A DNA stretch of 64,000 nt from Hymenobacter rubidus (GTDB lineage Bacteria > Bacteroidota > Bacteroidia > Cytophagales > Hymenobacteraceae). The stretch spans positions 1-64,000 of the forward strand of contig NZ_JAERQF010000015.1 of assembly GCF_016734815.1 (NCBI RefSeq), read 5' to 3'. The notes below the pieces were generated by a model. The model was not told where the DNA came from, searched no databases, and saw nothing but the letters and a program-made list of their open reading frames with translations. Positions 53,100 through 62,416 of the stretch are shown piece by piece. How positions within the stretch are numbered: position 1 is the stretch's first letter; each line of letters opens with the position of its first letter. The position numbers and the translations under genes were made by a program.

Positions 53100-54653
53100 T
53101 TACGGGGCAACTAGCAGCTTGCAGCCGCCCAGCCGCCGGCCACTCGCATCGAGCAGGCAGGCCACGTAGAGGCCGGCGGCCAGCCCGCCCAGGTCCACGG
53201 GCTGGTCGCCGTCGGCGGCCACGGGCTGGCTGCGCACCACCCGGCCCAGCCCGTCGAGCAGTTCCAGCCGGCCGGCGCGGTGGCCCAGCCCGCTCACCTG
53301 CACCGTGGCCCGGCCCGTGGCGGGCGTGGGAAAGGCCCATAGGCTGGCTCCGTCGGTGGCTAGTGCGGCGGCCGGCTGCGTGGCGGCCAGCGGGGTGCCC
53401 CGGAAATCGTAGCGGGCTACGTAGCCTTGTACGTTGGTCACGCCAGACGCCAACGACTTGCCACAGAGCAACACCGTACCAACGCCCACCCACTGCCAAT
53501 CCAATGGAATCACGGCCGATTGGGTGTTGCTGCTTAGCGCGTAAAAGGCGACCCGCTGGCCCGTTGCTACATTGAGCTGGGCAATGTACACCGTGGGCGT
53601 GCCGGCCTGCCGCACGTCGCTCAACATGACACCCACCGTGCCGTTGGGCAGCAGTCGGATGCGGTAGGCGTAGTCGCTCGTGACCAACGTGCCGGCCAGC
53701 GCGGGCGGGTGGCGGTAGGTCCACACCACGTTCAGGGCCGTGTCGAGCCGCACGACGTAGGCGATGTTTTTGGTAATGCCGCCCGCGATGGAGTCTGCCG
53801 TGCCCGCCAGCAGATAGCCCCCGGCATTGGGAAGGGCCAATAGGTTACTATTATTATTATAAACATTCGCATTGATAAAGGCTGGTCCTAACGGTTGGAA
53901 CAGACGTTGGCGCCGCAGTAGGCCGCCGCTGTCCGTCTCAATCAAGTAATGGTCGTAGCCGAAGCGACTGAACGACTCGGACTGGCCGTTGAGCAGGTAG
54001 CCTCCCCTTGGCGTTGCGACCAAGTTCGTCGCATAATCCAGCGCGGGTGTGTGCGAATACGTGCGCTGCCAGCGCACACGCCCGCTCGTATCGGAACAGG
54101 TGAGCGTGAGCACCTGGTAAGAAACGGCCGTAACGGCCATGCCCACCGCCAGCAACCGGAGGCCCTGCGCCAGGACGGCCGTCACGGTGTTGCGCAACGG
54201 CGGCGGGGCCAGCCACCAACCGGGCAGCGTATCGCAGGCGGCTGTCAGCCGTTGCACGTACGGCCGCTGCAAGGCGGTGATGCTGCCCGGCTGGCATTGA
54301 TAGCCCCGGCCGCTCAACCAGCCCGCGCTGCTCAATGCCGCATTGATGTCGAATTCGCCGTTGCTCAACCCCCGCCCCAGCTGTTCCCGTTGCAGGCTGC
54401 CCCCAATTGTGAACAGTTGGGCAAAGGAACGGAAGCTCGGTCGGCACCCGGATGTGGGCTGCGCCGGTGGGTAAGCGCCCGCGATGAGGAAGCGGGTAGT
54501 GCCAAGCAGGGTAATCCCACTCAATACCTCCGTTCCTGCTCCACTCGCATGAAGTGCTGCCCGCTCCCACATGAGCTGCTGGGCCGCCACTGGAGCAAGA
54601 AAGTCTGTCCTATTCAAGGCACAAACGAGTAGCAGTAGACGGAGGTAGCGCAT
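53100..54653 (-). CDS. Secreted protein with T9SS-like C-terminal domain
   Basis: 517 residues from the ATG at 54653, with a signal peptide (MRYLRLLLLVCALNRTDFLA). The body has repeated propeller-like strands (GGYLLNGQSES, GGYLLAGTADSI, NIAYVVRLDTALNVVW) resembling a WD/Kelch-type fold common in Bacteroidota T9SS cargo. The last 75 residues (FPTPATGRATVQVSGL, GLYVACLLDASGRRLGGCKL) fit a type A sorting domain. Cargo status is likely; function unknown. The 261 bases upstream to 54914 show no gene. Confidence 0.65.
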   Translation of the reverse strand: MRYLRLLLLVCALNRTDFLAPVAAQQLMWERAALHASGAGTEVLSGITLLGTTRFLIAGAYPPAQPTSGCRPSFRSFAQLFTIGGSLQREQLGRGLSNGEFDINAALSSAGWLSGRGYQCQPGSITALQRPYVQRLTAACDTLPGWWLAPPPLRNTVTAVLAQGLRLLAVGMAVTAVSYQVLTLTCSDTSGRVRWQRTYSHTPALDYATNLVATPRGGYLLNGQSESFSRFGYDHYLIETDSGGLLRRQRLFQPLGPAFINANVYNNNSNLLALPNAGGYLLAGTADSIAGGITKNIAYVVRLDTALNVVWTYRHPPALAGTLVTSDYAYRIRLLPNGTVGVMLSDVRQAGTPTVYIAQLNVATGQRVAFYALSSNTQSAVIPLDWQWVGVGTVLLCGKSLASGVTNVQGYVARYDFRGTPLAATQPAAALATDGASLWAFPTPATGRATVQVSGLGHRAGRLELLDGLGRVVRSQPVAADGDQPVDLGGLAAGLYVACLLDASGRRLGGCKLLVAP

Positions 54654-54914
54654 AGGAAAGCCCCGCCAGTCAACGCTGCCTGAAGCGCCACCAAGATACC
54701 AACTCATGCAGCATAATCCCCGCGTGTCACGCTGAATATCTGTCAGAAACAGAGGGGCAACGGCTAGTTGCCGCAAGCGCTACTATTCCAGCAGGATGGC
54801 GGCGTTAGCATTTATTCACCCCACTGCTATTACTCATTGTGCAACCAGCTTTACACAGTTGCGCTAGCCGCAAAGCGGCCAACTATGATAGCCTGTAGAA
54901 AAGTAAAAATCGAT

Positions 54915-57734
54915 TTAAGAAGTTGCTTCAATAGTTGCCGGCAGCACTGCCAGCAACTTCTCCAGGCCGCTTGCCAGTGCTTCCGCTGCGTGCTGTTTCT
55001 CCGCTTCGGTAGCGGCTTCGGCTTCGGCGGTTTCCAGGTGGGGCGTTAGGGTGGCGGCACCCAGCAGGCGCAGCGAAGGCTTGAGCTTGTGCGCCACGGC
55101 GGCCACGGCGGGCCAATCAGCGGCAGCCAGGGCGGCGCGGAGGTCGGCTACGCTGGCGGGCGTGTTGGCGTGGAAGGAAGCAAGAATTCGGCTCATGAAA
55201 ACGGCACTGCCGTGGGCCGTTTCGTGCAGCAGGGCCAGGTCGAAGAGGGCAGGAGCGGGAGCGGTTTTGCGCGGTTTGCGGGCCGGTTTCGGCGCGGTGG
55301 TTTTTTTCGGTGGGGCTGCCGCGGGTGCCGGTGGCGCTTCCGGTGCGGTGGCGCCGGGCGCGGCCACTTCCAACAGAGGTCCATCCGCGCCGGCAATGAG
55401 CGAGGCCAGCTTGCCGAGCAGCTCGGCTTCGTCGAAGGGCTTGGGCAGCGTGTCGTTCATGCCGGCGGCGCGGTACTTATCCGCGTCGGCCCGGAAGGCG
55501 TTGGCGGTGAGGGCCAGGATGGGCGTGGCCGCCTTGGTCGGGTTGGCGTGAGCCCGGATGCGGGCGGTGGCCTCCAGCCCGTTCATGCCGGGCATCTGAA
55601 TGTCCATCAGCACCACGTTGTAGCGGTGCTGCTCAAACAGTTCCAGGGCTTCGATGCCGCTGGCCGCTTCGTCCACCACCACGCCGTGGCCTTCGAGCAG
55701 CAGCAGGGCCACTTCGCGGTTCACGGGGTTGTCTTCTACCAGCAGCACGCGGGCCCCGCGCACGGCCGCCTCCTGCACCGGCGCCAGCGGGGTCAGGGCC
55801 GCCATGCGGGCCTCGGCGCTGGCTTTGGGCAGCGTGGTGATGAAGGAGAACGAGCTGCCTTTGCCCTGCTCGCTCTGCACCGTGAGCTTGCCGCCCATTT
55901 GCGTCACCAAGGCCCGGCTGATGCTCAGGCCCAGGCCCGTACCGCCAAACTGCCGCGTGGTGTCGGCGTAGGCCTGGGTGAATTCCAGAAAGATGCTTTC
56001 CAGCTTATCGGGGGCAATGCCAATGCCGGTATCGGTCACCCGAAACTCGGTGGTAAGGGTGTCCTCGGTTTCGCTCACGAAGTACCCGCCCACCGACACC
56101 GTGCCGCCCGCCGGCGTGAACTTGATGGCGTTCGACAGCAGGTTTATCAGAATCTGATTCAGCCGGTACGAGTCGCCGATAACCCAAGGGTGCGGGCAGG
56201 AGTCCTTCAGCAGCGCCCCCACCACCCGAATGCCCTTCTCCTGCGCCTGCATCACCAGGGGCTGGGCCGCGCTGCCCATCGAGTCGCACAGGTTGAAGGC
56301 GGCCTGCTCCATCTCCAGCTTGCCGGAGGTGATTTTGGCCATGTCGAGCACGTCGTTCACCACGTTCAGCAAGTGGCGGCCCGAGTGCTGAATAATGGCC
56401 GTGTAGTTGCGCTGCTGCTCGTTGAGGCCGGTTTTGGCCAGCAGGCTGGTCATGCCCAGCACCCCGTTCAGGGGCGTGCGAATTTCGTGGCTCATGTTGG
56501 CCAAAAAGTTCTCCCGGGCCGTCGCCGCCGATTCGGCCGCGTGCTGGGCCACTTTCAGGTCGGTGATGTCAGTGCTCACGCCCAGCACCTGGGTCGTGCC
56601 ATCGGGTTGCACCAGGGGGCAGCGCACGGTTTGCAGCCACATGGTGTGGCCGTTGGCCAGCTTGATGGAGGTTTGAATGGTGAGCGGCCGGCCGGTGCGC
56701 AGCACCTCCTGGTCGGCCAGCACCGAGGTTTGAATTTCCTCCTTGCTCATGGCGGCCTCCATCGTGGAAGAGCCGGCCAGTTCCACGATGTGTTGGCGCA
56801 GGGCCTTCATGCCCGCATTCTCAAACACCGTGTAGCCCTGCGCGTCGCGCACCCAAATGAGGTTGGGGTTGAGGTCGAGCACCAGGTTGGTGAACTGCTG
56901 CTGCGCCACCACCTGCGCCTCGCTCTGGCGGGTGCGCTCCTCGGCGCGGTGGCGGTTGGTGATGTCGAGGCCGTAGCACATCATCATGCGCAGCACCCCG
57001 TCGGTCCCGAACACGGGCTGGTAGTAGCACAGCCAGTAAAGCATGGGCTCACCGTTGGGGCCGGGCCATTGCTCTTCCCAGCTCACCAGCTCGCGGGTGG
57101 TGGCCGCGCGCTCAAACAAACGGCGGCGGCGCACGGCCAGGGACATGGGCAGGCCAGTGGCGGCGCAGTGGTCGGCAAAGGTGCGGCCTTCGCGCGCCTT
57201 GCGCTTGGCGGGGTCGGGCTCGGCGTAGGCGTTGATGTAGCGGTAGCGCTGGTCGGGGTCGAGCACCAGCACCACGGCCGGCAAGTGGGCCAGCACGTTC
57301 TCGTAGAATTCGTGCTGCTCCCGGGTTTGCTGCTCGGCCTGCCGCTGCGCCGTCACGTCGGTCAGGTACAGCATGGCATAGCCGTCTTCCACCACGGGCA
57401 CCGTGAAGAGCAGAAAATATTGGTGGTTGGCCAGCAGCTCGCGCCGCTCCGGGGCCCCCGAGCGCAGGGCCTGGATGGCCGCCTGCATCAGCTGGGGCCG
57501 CACCCGGGAAGGGCCGTTGGTTTGCAGCTCGGCGGCCAGCATGGTGGCGGCCGGGTTGGCGTACAGCAGCTCGCCGTCGCCGCTCACTTGCAGAATGGGG
57601 TTGGGGTTCAGCTGCGGAATGCGGCTCATCACCTGCAGGCGCTTGGCCGTGGCTTCGGCTTGCTCGCGGCGGGTTCGCTCGGCCACGTACAGCGCTTGCA
57701 GCTCGGCTAAGTCAGTGGGCAGGTCAGGTTTCAA
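54915..57734 (-). CDS. Hybrid sensor histidine kinase with PAS, receiver and Hpt domains
   Basis: 939 residues, soluble. After a coiled-coil-like start come three PAS domains (about 35-135, 140-260, 275-390). HisKA has His416 (ANMSHEIRTPLNG), the HATPase domain has NLLSNAIKF and GTGLGLSIS, the receiver has Asp711 (LMDIQMPGMNG), a Pro/Ala/Lys linker follows, and an Hpt domain with His882 (AHKLKPSLRLLG) closes the chain. A complete His-Asp-His phosphorelay in one protein would pass phosphate to a separate regulator not encoded nearby. Confidence 0.92.
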   Translation of the reverse strand: MKPDLPTDLAELQALYVAERTRREQAEATAKRLQVMSRIPQLNPNPILQVSGDGELLYANPAATMLAAELQTNGPSRVRPQLMQAAIQALRSGAPERRELLANHQYFLLFTVPVVEDGYAMLYLTDVTAQRQAEQQTREQHEFYENVLAHLPAVVLVLDPDQRYRYINAYAEPDPAKRKAREGRTFADHCAATGLPMSLAVRRRRLFERAATTRELVSWEEQWPGPNGEPMLYWLCYYQPVFGTDGVLRMMMCYGLDITNRHRAEERTRQSEAQVVAQQQFTNLVLDLNPNLIWVRDAQGYTVFENAGMKALRQHIVELAGSSTMEAAMSKEEIQTSVLADQEVLRTGRPLTIQTSIKLANGHTMWLQTVRCPLVQPDGTTQVLGVSTDITDLKVAQHAAESAATARENFLANMSHEIRTPLNGVLGMTSLLAKTGLNEQQRNYTAIIQHSGRHLLNVVNDVLDMAKITSGKLEMEQAAFNLCDSMGSAAQPLVMQAQEKGIRVVGALLKDSCPHPWVIGDSYRLNQILINLLSNAIKFTPAGGTVSVGGYFVSETEDTLTTEFRVTDTGIGIAPDKLESIFLEFTQAYADTTRQFGGTGLGLSISRALVTQMGGKLTVQSEQGKGSSFSFITTLPKASAEARMAALTPLAPVQEAAVRGARVLLVEDNPVNREVALLLLEGHGVVVDEAASGIEALELFEQHRYNVVLMDIQMPGMNGLEATARIRAHANPTKAATPILALTANAFRADADKYRAAGMNDTLPKPFDEAELLGKLASLIAGADGPLLEVAAPGATAPEAPPAPAAAPPKKTTAPKPARKPRKTAPAPALFDLALLHETAHGSAVFMSRILASFHANTPASVADLRAALAAADWPAVAAVAHKLKPSLRLLGAATLTPHLETAEAEAATEAEKQHAAEALASGLEKLLAVLPATIEATS

Positions 57735-57868
57735 TTGACAGTGAGCAATTAGCAGTTAACAATGAACACCCAGCTTCTGCTCATAGCCTCCGCCGTTAGC
57801 CAAAGATAAAGCACACGGCTGTTCAAATGTTTGGGGCAAATGGCTGCTCGCTCGCCCCTGCCTGTCTC

Positions 57869-59461
57869 CTACAGCTCCTTGCGCAGCCGGGCCACCGGAA
57901 TGTTCAGCTGCTCGCGGTACTTGGCCACGGTGCGGCGGGCAATGTTGTAGCCGCGGGCGTTGAGCATTTTTTCCAGCTTGTCGTCGCTCAGCGGGCGGGC
58001 CTTGCTTTCCTTGCCAATAAGGTCGCGCAGGATGCTCTTTACTTCGCGGCTGCTGGCGTCCTCGCCCGAATCAGTAGCAATGCCTTCGGAGAAAAAGTAT
58101 TTCAGCGGATAAATGCCGAACTCGGTCTGAATAGATTTCGAATTGGCCACCCGGCTCACCGTCGAAATGTCCATGCCGATGCGCTGGGCAATGTCTTTCA
58201 AAATCATGGGCTTGAGCTTGCCCTCGTCGCCTTCGGCAAAGAAGTCGCGCTGCAGCTCCACAATGGCGTTCATGGTGCGCAGCAGCGTGTTTTGCCGCTG
58301 CCGGATGGCGTCGATAAACCACTTGGCCGAGTCCAGCTTCTGCTTCACGAAGGTCACAGCCTCCTTCATTTTGGTGTCCTTCTTGGCCGCCTTGTCGTAG
58401 GTCCGGAACATCTCGGTGTAGGCCGGGCTCACGCGCAGCTCGGGGGCGTTGCGGGCGTTCAGGGTCAGGTTGAAAACGCCGTTGTCATTCGTCAGAATGA
58501 AGTCTGGCATCAGGTACTGCGTCTTGCCCAGGCCGCTGGGGCCGCTGCCGCCCGGCTTGGGGTTCAGCTTCAGAATCACGTTGATGGCCTCCTTCAGCTC
58601 GTCGTCTTCCAGGTCCAGCTTTTGCTGAATGCGCGGGTAGTGCTTCTTGCTGAACTCCTCAAACGTCTCGGTTAATATCCGCTCGGCGTTCACCGTGTTT
58701 TCGTCCTGCGGCCGGCGCTCCAGCTGCAGGAGCAGGCACTCGGGCAGGTCGCGGGCGGCAATGCCGGGCGGGTCGAAGCCCTGCACCACGCGCAGCACGG
58801 CCTCAATCTCCTTCACCGTCACCTCCAGGTTCTGGCTAAAGGCCAAATCGTTGGCAATGGCCGAGAGGTCGCGCCGGATGTAGCCGTCCCCGTCAATCGA
58901 GCCGATGAGCTGCTGGCCAATGGCTTCCTGCCGCTCGTCGAGGTCGGCAAAATGCAGCTGGTCGAGCAGCGAATCCAGCAGCGAGCCGCTGGTATCGGCC
59001 AGCGGGGTGTCGCGCTCCTCTTCCTCGCCGGGGCCGTCGCCCTGCATCTTGTAGCCCGCTATTTCGTCGTCGTTGAGGTAGTCGCTCAGGTCGAGGTCGG
59101 TGTTGTCGGCGGCCGTTTCGCTGTCGGTCGGGCCTTCGTCTTTCGCGGCGAGGTCCGGCTCGGGCATTTCATCGGCCATTTCCGCGTCGTTGCTGCTGCG
59201 GTCGTCAAAGTCCTCGTCCAGCGTGTTTTCGTCGTTGTCGAGGCTGGCGTCGGGGTCGTCATCGTCGCTGCTGTCTTCGTCGTCGCGGTCCAGTTCCTCG
59301 GCGTCGTCGGGCTCGTCCTCTTCCAGGGCCGGGTTCACCTCCATTTCTTCCTTGATGCGCGTCTCCAGCTCCGCCGTCGGGATTTGCAGCAGCTTGATAA
59401 ACTGAATCTGCTGCGGGCTAAGCTTTTGGGAGAGGAGCTGTTTAAGGTCGAGGCGTTGCAT
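57869..59461 (-). CDS. rpoN: RNA polymerase sigma-54 factor
   Basis: 530 residues. The N terminus (LDLKQLLSQKLSPQQIQFIKLLQ) is region I (given as LKQLLSQKLSPQQIQFIKL). Residues about 45-165 are a very acidic region II. The core-binding domain follows (DPPGIAARDLPECLLLQL) and the C-terminal RpoN box ARRTVAKYRE reads the -24/-12 promoter. Transcription from such promoters needs AAA+ activators, none of which lies here. A TACTTTCG box lies five bases upstream of the start. The 134-base gap before the hybrid kinase holds no other gene. Confidence 0.95.
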   Translation of the reverse strand: MQRLDLKQLLSQKLSPQQIQFIKLLQIPTAELETRIKEEMEVNPALEEDEPDDAEELDRDDEDSSDDDDPDASLDNDENTLDEDFDDRSSNDAEMADEMPEPDLAAKDEGPTDSETAADNTDLDLSDYLNDDEIAGYKMQGDGPGEEEERDTPLADTSGSLLDSLLDQLHFADLDERQEAIGQQLIGSIDGDGYIRRDLSAIANDLAFSQNLEVTVKEIEAVLRVVQGFDPPGIAARDLPECLLLQLERRPQDENTVNAERILTETFEEFSKKHYPRIQQKLDLEDDELKEAINVILKLNPKPGGSGPSGLGKTQYLMPDFILTNDNGVFNLTLNARNAPELRVSPAYTEMFRTYDKAAKKDTKMKEAVTFVKQKLDSAKWFIDAIRQRQNTLLRTMNAIVELQRDFFAEGDEGKLKPMILKDIAQRIGMDISTVSRVANSKSIQTEFGIYPLKYFFSEGIATDSGEDASSREVKSILRDLIGKESKARPLSDDKLEKMLNARGYNIARRTVAKYREQLNIPVARLRKEL

Positions 59462-59466
59462 AATAG

Positions 59467-59474
59467 CGAAAGTA
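59467..59474 (-). promoter_or_regulatory. -7-like box for rpoN
   Basis: Minus-strand TACTTTCG, one mismatch to TAnnTTTG, five bases before the rpoN ATG. Confidence 0.45.
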
Positions 59475-59535
59475 CGGAAAGGAGGGGCCGGAGGTCAATT
59501 TTACTAAAGTTTGGCATGAAAAGTTGATTAGCACA

Positions 59536-59638
59536 AGTACCGCGAAATTTCATTTCGCCGACGAGTGCAGCGAGTATCAACGGATGTCGCGTGCCGGAAC
59601 TCGCTGCGCTCGTCGGCGAAATGAAATTTCGCGCTACT
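59536..59638. repeat. Inverted repeat (tagcgcgaa family), copy 2
   Basis: Arms 59536-59575 and 59600-59638 (AGTACCGCGAAATTTC and its near-complement) flank a 24-base loop. The arms repeat CGCGAAATTTCATTTCGCCG, and the right arm ends about 10 bases before the asnS -7 box. It lies in the divergent region between rpoN and asnS. Confidence 0.85.
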
Positions 59639-59648
59639 CGTTCTGCCC

Positions 59649-59656
59649 TACCTTTG
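59649..59656 (+). promoter_or_regulatory. -7 box for asnS
   Basis: TACCTTTG matches TAnnTTTG, 30 bases upstream of the asnS start codon. Confidence 0.65.
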
Positions 59657-59686
59657 CCCTCTTACAATTCGCTTCCCCCGCAAGTT

Positions 59687-61144
59687 ATGTCCCTCAAACG
59701 GTCCACCGTCAAAGCCCTTCTGGCCAGCCAGAACCTCGACCGCGAAGTCCTCGTCAAAGGCTGGGTTCGCTCCCGCCGCGGCAATAAGTACGTGCAGTTC
59801 ATTGCCGTCAACGATGGTTCAATTATTCATAACATACAAATTGTAGCTGTGAGTGAGCAAGGAAAGGAATTGCCACTCATTAAGCTTGTATGGGAGAAAG
59901 AAATTGTGGCCAATACTGGCCCGTCTTCCGAAGAAGCATTCAAGCAAATTACCACAGGTGCATGTCTAGCCATCCGGGGTCAGTTGGTAGCCTCGCAGGG
60001 CAAGGGCCAGGCCGTGGAAATTCAGGCCACCGAAATCACCGTGCTAGGCGCGGCCGACCCGGAAGCTTACCCGCTGCAAAAGAAAGCCACTTCGCTGGAG
60101 CACCTGCGCGACATTGCCCACCTGCGCCCCCGCACCAACACGTTTGGCGCGGTGCTGCGCGTGCGGCACGCGCTGGCCTTCGCCATCCACGACTATTTCA
60201 ACCGGAACGGCTTTTTCTACGTCCACACGCCCATCATCACCGGTTCCGATGCCGAGGGCGCGGGCCAGATGTTCCGCGTGACCACGCTGCCGCCCGAGCA
60301 CCCGCCCCGCACCGAAGACGGCTCCGTCGACTTCACGCAGGACTTCTTCGGCAAGCCAACCAACCTCACCGTGAGTGGCCAGCTCGAAGGCGAGCTGGCG
60401 GCCATGGCGCTGGGCAGCATCTACACCTTCGGGCCCACGTTCCGGGCCGAAAACTCCAACACCGCCCGCCACCTGGCCGAGTTCTGGATGATTGAGCCCG
60501 AAGTGGCCTTCAACGAGCTCGAAGAAAACATGGACCTGGCCGAGGACTTCCTCCAAAGCCTGGTGCGCTATGCCCTGGAGCACTGCGCCGACGACCTGCA
60601 ATTCCTCAACGACCAGTACGACAAGGAACTGCTTACCCGCCTGAGCTTCGTGGTCGATAACGCCTTCCAGCGCCTCACCTACACCGAAGCCGTGGAAATC
60701 CTGAAATCGGCCAAGCAGAGGTTTGAATTCCCCGTCGACTGGGGCACCGATTTGCAGAGCGAGCACGAGCGGTACCTGGTGGAAAAGCACTTCAAGAAGC
60801 CCGTTATTCTCACCAATTACCCGAAGGAAATCAAGGCCTTTTACATGAAGCTGGACGACGATGGCCGCACCGTGCGCGCCATGGACGTGCTGTTTCCCGG
60901 CATCGGCGAAATCATCGGCGGCTCGCAGCGCGAGGAAGACTACACCAAGCTCACCACCCGCATGGCCGACATGCACGTGCCCGCCGACGAGCTGGACTGG
61001 TACCTCGATACCCGCCGTTTCGGCACCGCGCCGCATGCCGGCTTCGGCCTGGGCTTCGAGCGCCTTGTGCTGTTCGTGACGGGCATGAGCAACATCCGCG
61101 ACGTGATTCCCTTTCCGCGCTACCCCAAGAACGCGGCGTTTTAA
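59687..61144 (+). CDS. asnS: Asparaginyl-tRNA synthetase
   Basis: 485 residues from the ATG at 59687, where similarity begins ([12 protein letters not shown]). An N-terminal OB-fold anticodon-binding domain ([20 protein letters not shown]) is followed by the class IIb catalytic domain ([44 protein letters not shown]). It charges tRNA-Asn. Bases about 59815-59985, inside the OB-fold, are strikingly AT-rich (21 of 60 G/C at 59821-59880) compared with the rest, although the protein sequence remains normal for the family. Confidence 0.95.
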   Translation: MSLKRSTVKALLASQNLDREVLVKGWVRSRRGNKYVQFIAVNDGSIIHNIQIVAVSEQGKELPLIKLVWEKEIVANTGPSSEEAFKQITTGACLAIRGQLVASQGKGQAVEIQATEITVLGAADPEAYPLQKKATSLEHLRDIAHLRPRTNTFGAVLRVRHALAFAIHDYFNRNGFFYVHTPIITGSDAEGAGQMFRVTTLPPEHPPRTEDGSVDFTQDFFGKPTNLTVSGQLEGELAAMALGSIYTFGPTFRAENSNTARHLAEFWMIEPEVAFNELEENMDLAEDFLQSLVRYALEHCADDLQFLNDQYDKELLTRLSFVVDNAFQRLTYTEAVEILKSAKQRFEFPVDWGTDLQSEHERYLVEKHFKKPVILTNYPKEIKAFYMKLDDDGRTVRAMDVLFPGIGEIIGGSQREEDYTKLTTRMADMHVPADELDWYLDTRRFGTAPHAGFGLGFERLVLFVTGMSNIRDVIPFPRYPKNAAF

Positions 61145-61158
61145 GTCGGACGAAAGAG

Positions 61159-61198
61159 CGTAAAAAAACCGACCTTTTTCAGGGCCGGTTTTTTTACG
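61159..61198 (+). terminator. Terminator after asnS
   Basis: GCGTAAAAAAACCGACC and GGCCGGTTTTTTTACGC form a long stem ending in a T tract. Confidence 0.9.
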
Positions 61199-61214
61199 CA
61201 ATTACAGAATCTAC

Positions 61215-61260
61215 AGCGGTTTCGGAGTCGGGGCGCCGTCACCCCGACTCCGAAACCGCT
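61215..61260. terminator. Perfect hairpin at the end of the next gene
   Basis: AGCGGTTTCGGAGTCGGGG and CCCCGACTCCGAAACCGCT pair around an 8-base loop. It abuts the stop of the leftward secreted protein gene (TAG at 61261-61263), so it should end that transcript. Confidence 0.8.
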
Positions 61261-61746
61261 CTAATCACGGCCGTGTCCGCGTCCGTGGCCATTGCCTTGG
61301 CCGTTCTGCCGGCCTTCGCGGTAGCCTTCCCGGTACATTTTTTTAGCCTGGCCGGGTGGCAGGCCGCGCTGCACTATCACGGGGCGGGGCTGCACCACTA
61401 CCACGCGGCGCGGGTACCGGTCGCGGTGGGCACTTACGTAAGCCCACGGCTGGCGGCCGCGGTAGTCGAGCACCACCGGATGAAACTGGTAAGGGTCGTA
61501 GCCATCTACCACGGCCACCGGAATCCACTGGCCGTTTCGAAACACGATATACTGCTGAGCGTACAGGTCATAGTACCCGTCAATTTCGGGGATGTAGTAG
61601 AACTGCGTGCCCTGCGGCACGGCGGGGCCCCAGGCGGGCCGGCCCACATTCACGTTCACATTCACCTGGGCTTGGGCGGCGGGCGCAGCGGCCAGCGCCA
61701 ACGCGCTAAGCAGGGCCGTGCAGAGAATCTGAGGGAAGAATTTCAT
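61261..61746 (-). CDS. Small secreted protein of a tandem family, copy 1
   Basis: 161 residues with a signal peptide (MKFFPQILCTALLSALALAAAPAAQA). The mature start VNVNVNVGRPAWGP is an alternating strand. YYIPEIDGYYDLYAQQYIV and YDPYQFHPVVLDYRG (key parts PEIDGYYD and YQFHP) define the family. The tail is basic and Gly/His-rich (GLPPGQAKKMYREG, HGRGHGRD). Probably periplasmic or surface-located; function unknown. Closely related copies follow at 61868 and 62417. Confidence 0.7.
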   Translation of the reverse strand: MKFFPQILCTALLSALALAAAPAAQAQVNVNVNVGRPAWGPAVPQGTQFYYIPEIDGYYDLYAQQYIVFRNGQWIPVAVVDGYDPYQFHPVVLDYRGRQPWAYVSAHRDRYPRRVVVVQPRPVIVQRGLPPGQAKKMYREGYREGRQNGQGNGHGRGHGRD

Positions 61747-61818
61747 GACTGATTAAGAGAGATAGGCGGGACTGATACGCAGGGAAGGCAAGGAGGGTGC
61801 CAAACCCGGTCGCCACCA

Positions 61819-61847
61819 AAAAGCCCCGCCGGGTGAGGGCAGGGCTT
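61819..61847 (-). terminator. Weak hairpin terminator
   Basis: AAGCCC...GGGCTT pairing around a G-rich loop lies just after the stop of copy 2. The stem is short, so confidence is low. Confidence 0.4.
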
Positions 61848-61867
61848 GGTTAGGTAATGAAGGTGAA

Positions 61868-62317
61868 CTAGTCTCTGTTCTTGCCCTTGCCGTGGCCTTT
61901 GCCGCGGTTATCGTGGTCGTCGTCTTCGCGGCGGCCACCGTCGTGGTCATTGTCGTTGCGGTACATTTTCTTGGCCTGGCCGGGGGGCAAGCCGTGGGGA
62001 TTGCCGCCCTTGTAGGTCCAGGGCTCAGCGCCGCGGTACTCAATGTACTGCGGGTGGAAGTTGGCGGGGTTGTAGCCCTCGATGCGCTCCATGCGGGTCC
62101 ATTTGCCGTTGCGCTGCACCAGGTAGCGGCGGGCCGGCACGTCGTAGTAGCCGTTGATTTCGGGTACGTAGTAGTACTGGGCATCGGCCGGAGCGCCCAC
62201 CACCACGGGCGGCGCCGTATTGATGTTGACATTAATCTGGGCCTGAGCGGCCGGGGCCGCGACAAGTGAGGCGCCCGAGAGCAGTACGGCGCTGAAGAGG
62301 GTGGGAAACAGTTTCAT
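61868..62317 (-). CDS. Small secreted protein of a tandem family, copy 2
   Basis: 149 residues with a signal peptide (MKLFPTLFSAVLLSGASLVAAPAAQA). INVNINTAPPVVVG starts the mature chain; YYYVPEINGYYDVPARRYLV and YNPANFHPQYIEYRG parallel the other copies. The tail is rich in Asp, His, Lys and Gly (NDNDHDGGRREDDDH), possibly metal-binding or disordered. GLPPGQAKKMYR is shared with copy 1. Confidence 0.7.
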   Translation of the reverse strand: MKLFPTLFSAVLLSGASLVAAPAAQAQINVNINTAPPVVVGAPADAQYYYVPEINGYYDVPARRYLVQRNGKWTRMERIEGYNPANFHPQYIEYRGAEPWTYKGGNPHGLPPGQAKKMYRNDNDHDGGRREDDDHDNRGKGHGKGKNRD

Positions 62318-62345
62318 GGGAAGTGCATCGATAGTGAAAACAAAA

Positions 62346-62376
62346 CACCCGGCACTACGCTGGTAGCGCCGGGTGC
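62346..62376 (-). terminator. Hairpin after copy 3
   Basis: CACCCGGCACTAC and GTAGCGCCGGGTG pair with one mismatch around a 4-base loop, just past the stop of copy 3 on the minus strand. Confidence 0.7.
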
Positions 62377-62416
62377 TGTATACTAGTTTCCGGTGAAGGA
62401 AGTTGGCTGAGCGGAC

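Noticed and set aside
55089..57710. An 873-residue open frame antisense to the hybrid kinase
   Set aside because: Same cause; composition is dominated by Gly, His and Val with no domain, while the sense frame has all kinase domains.
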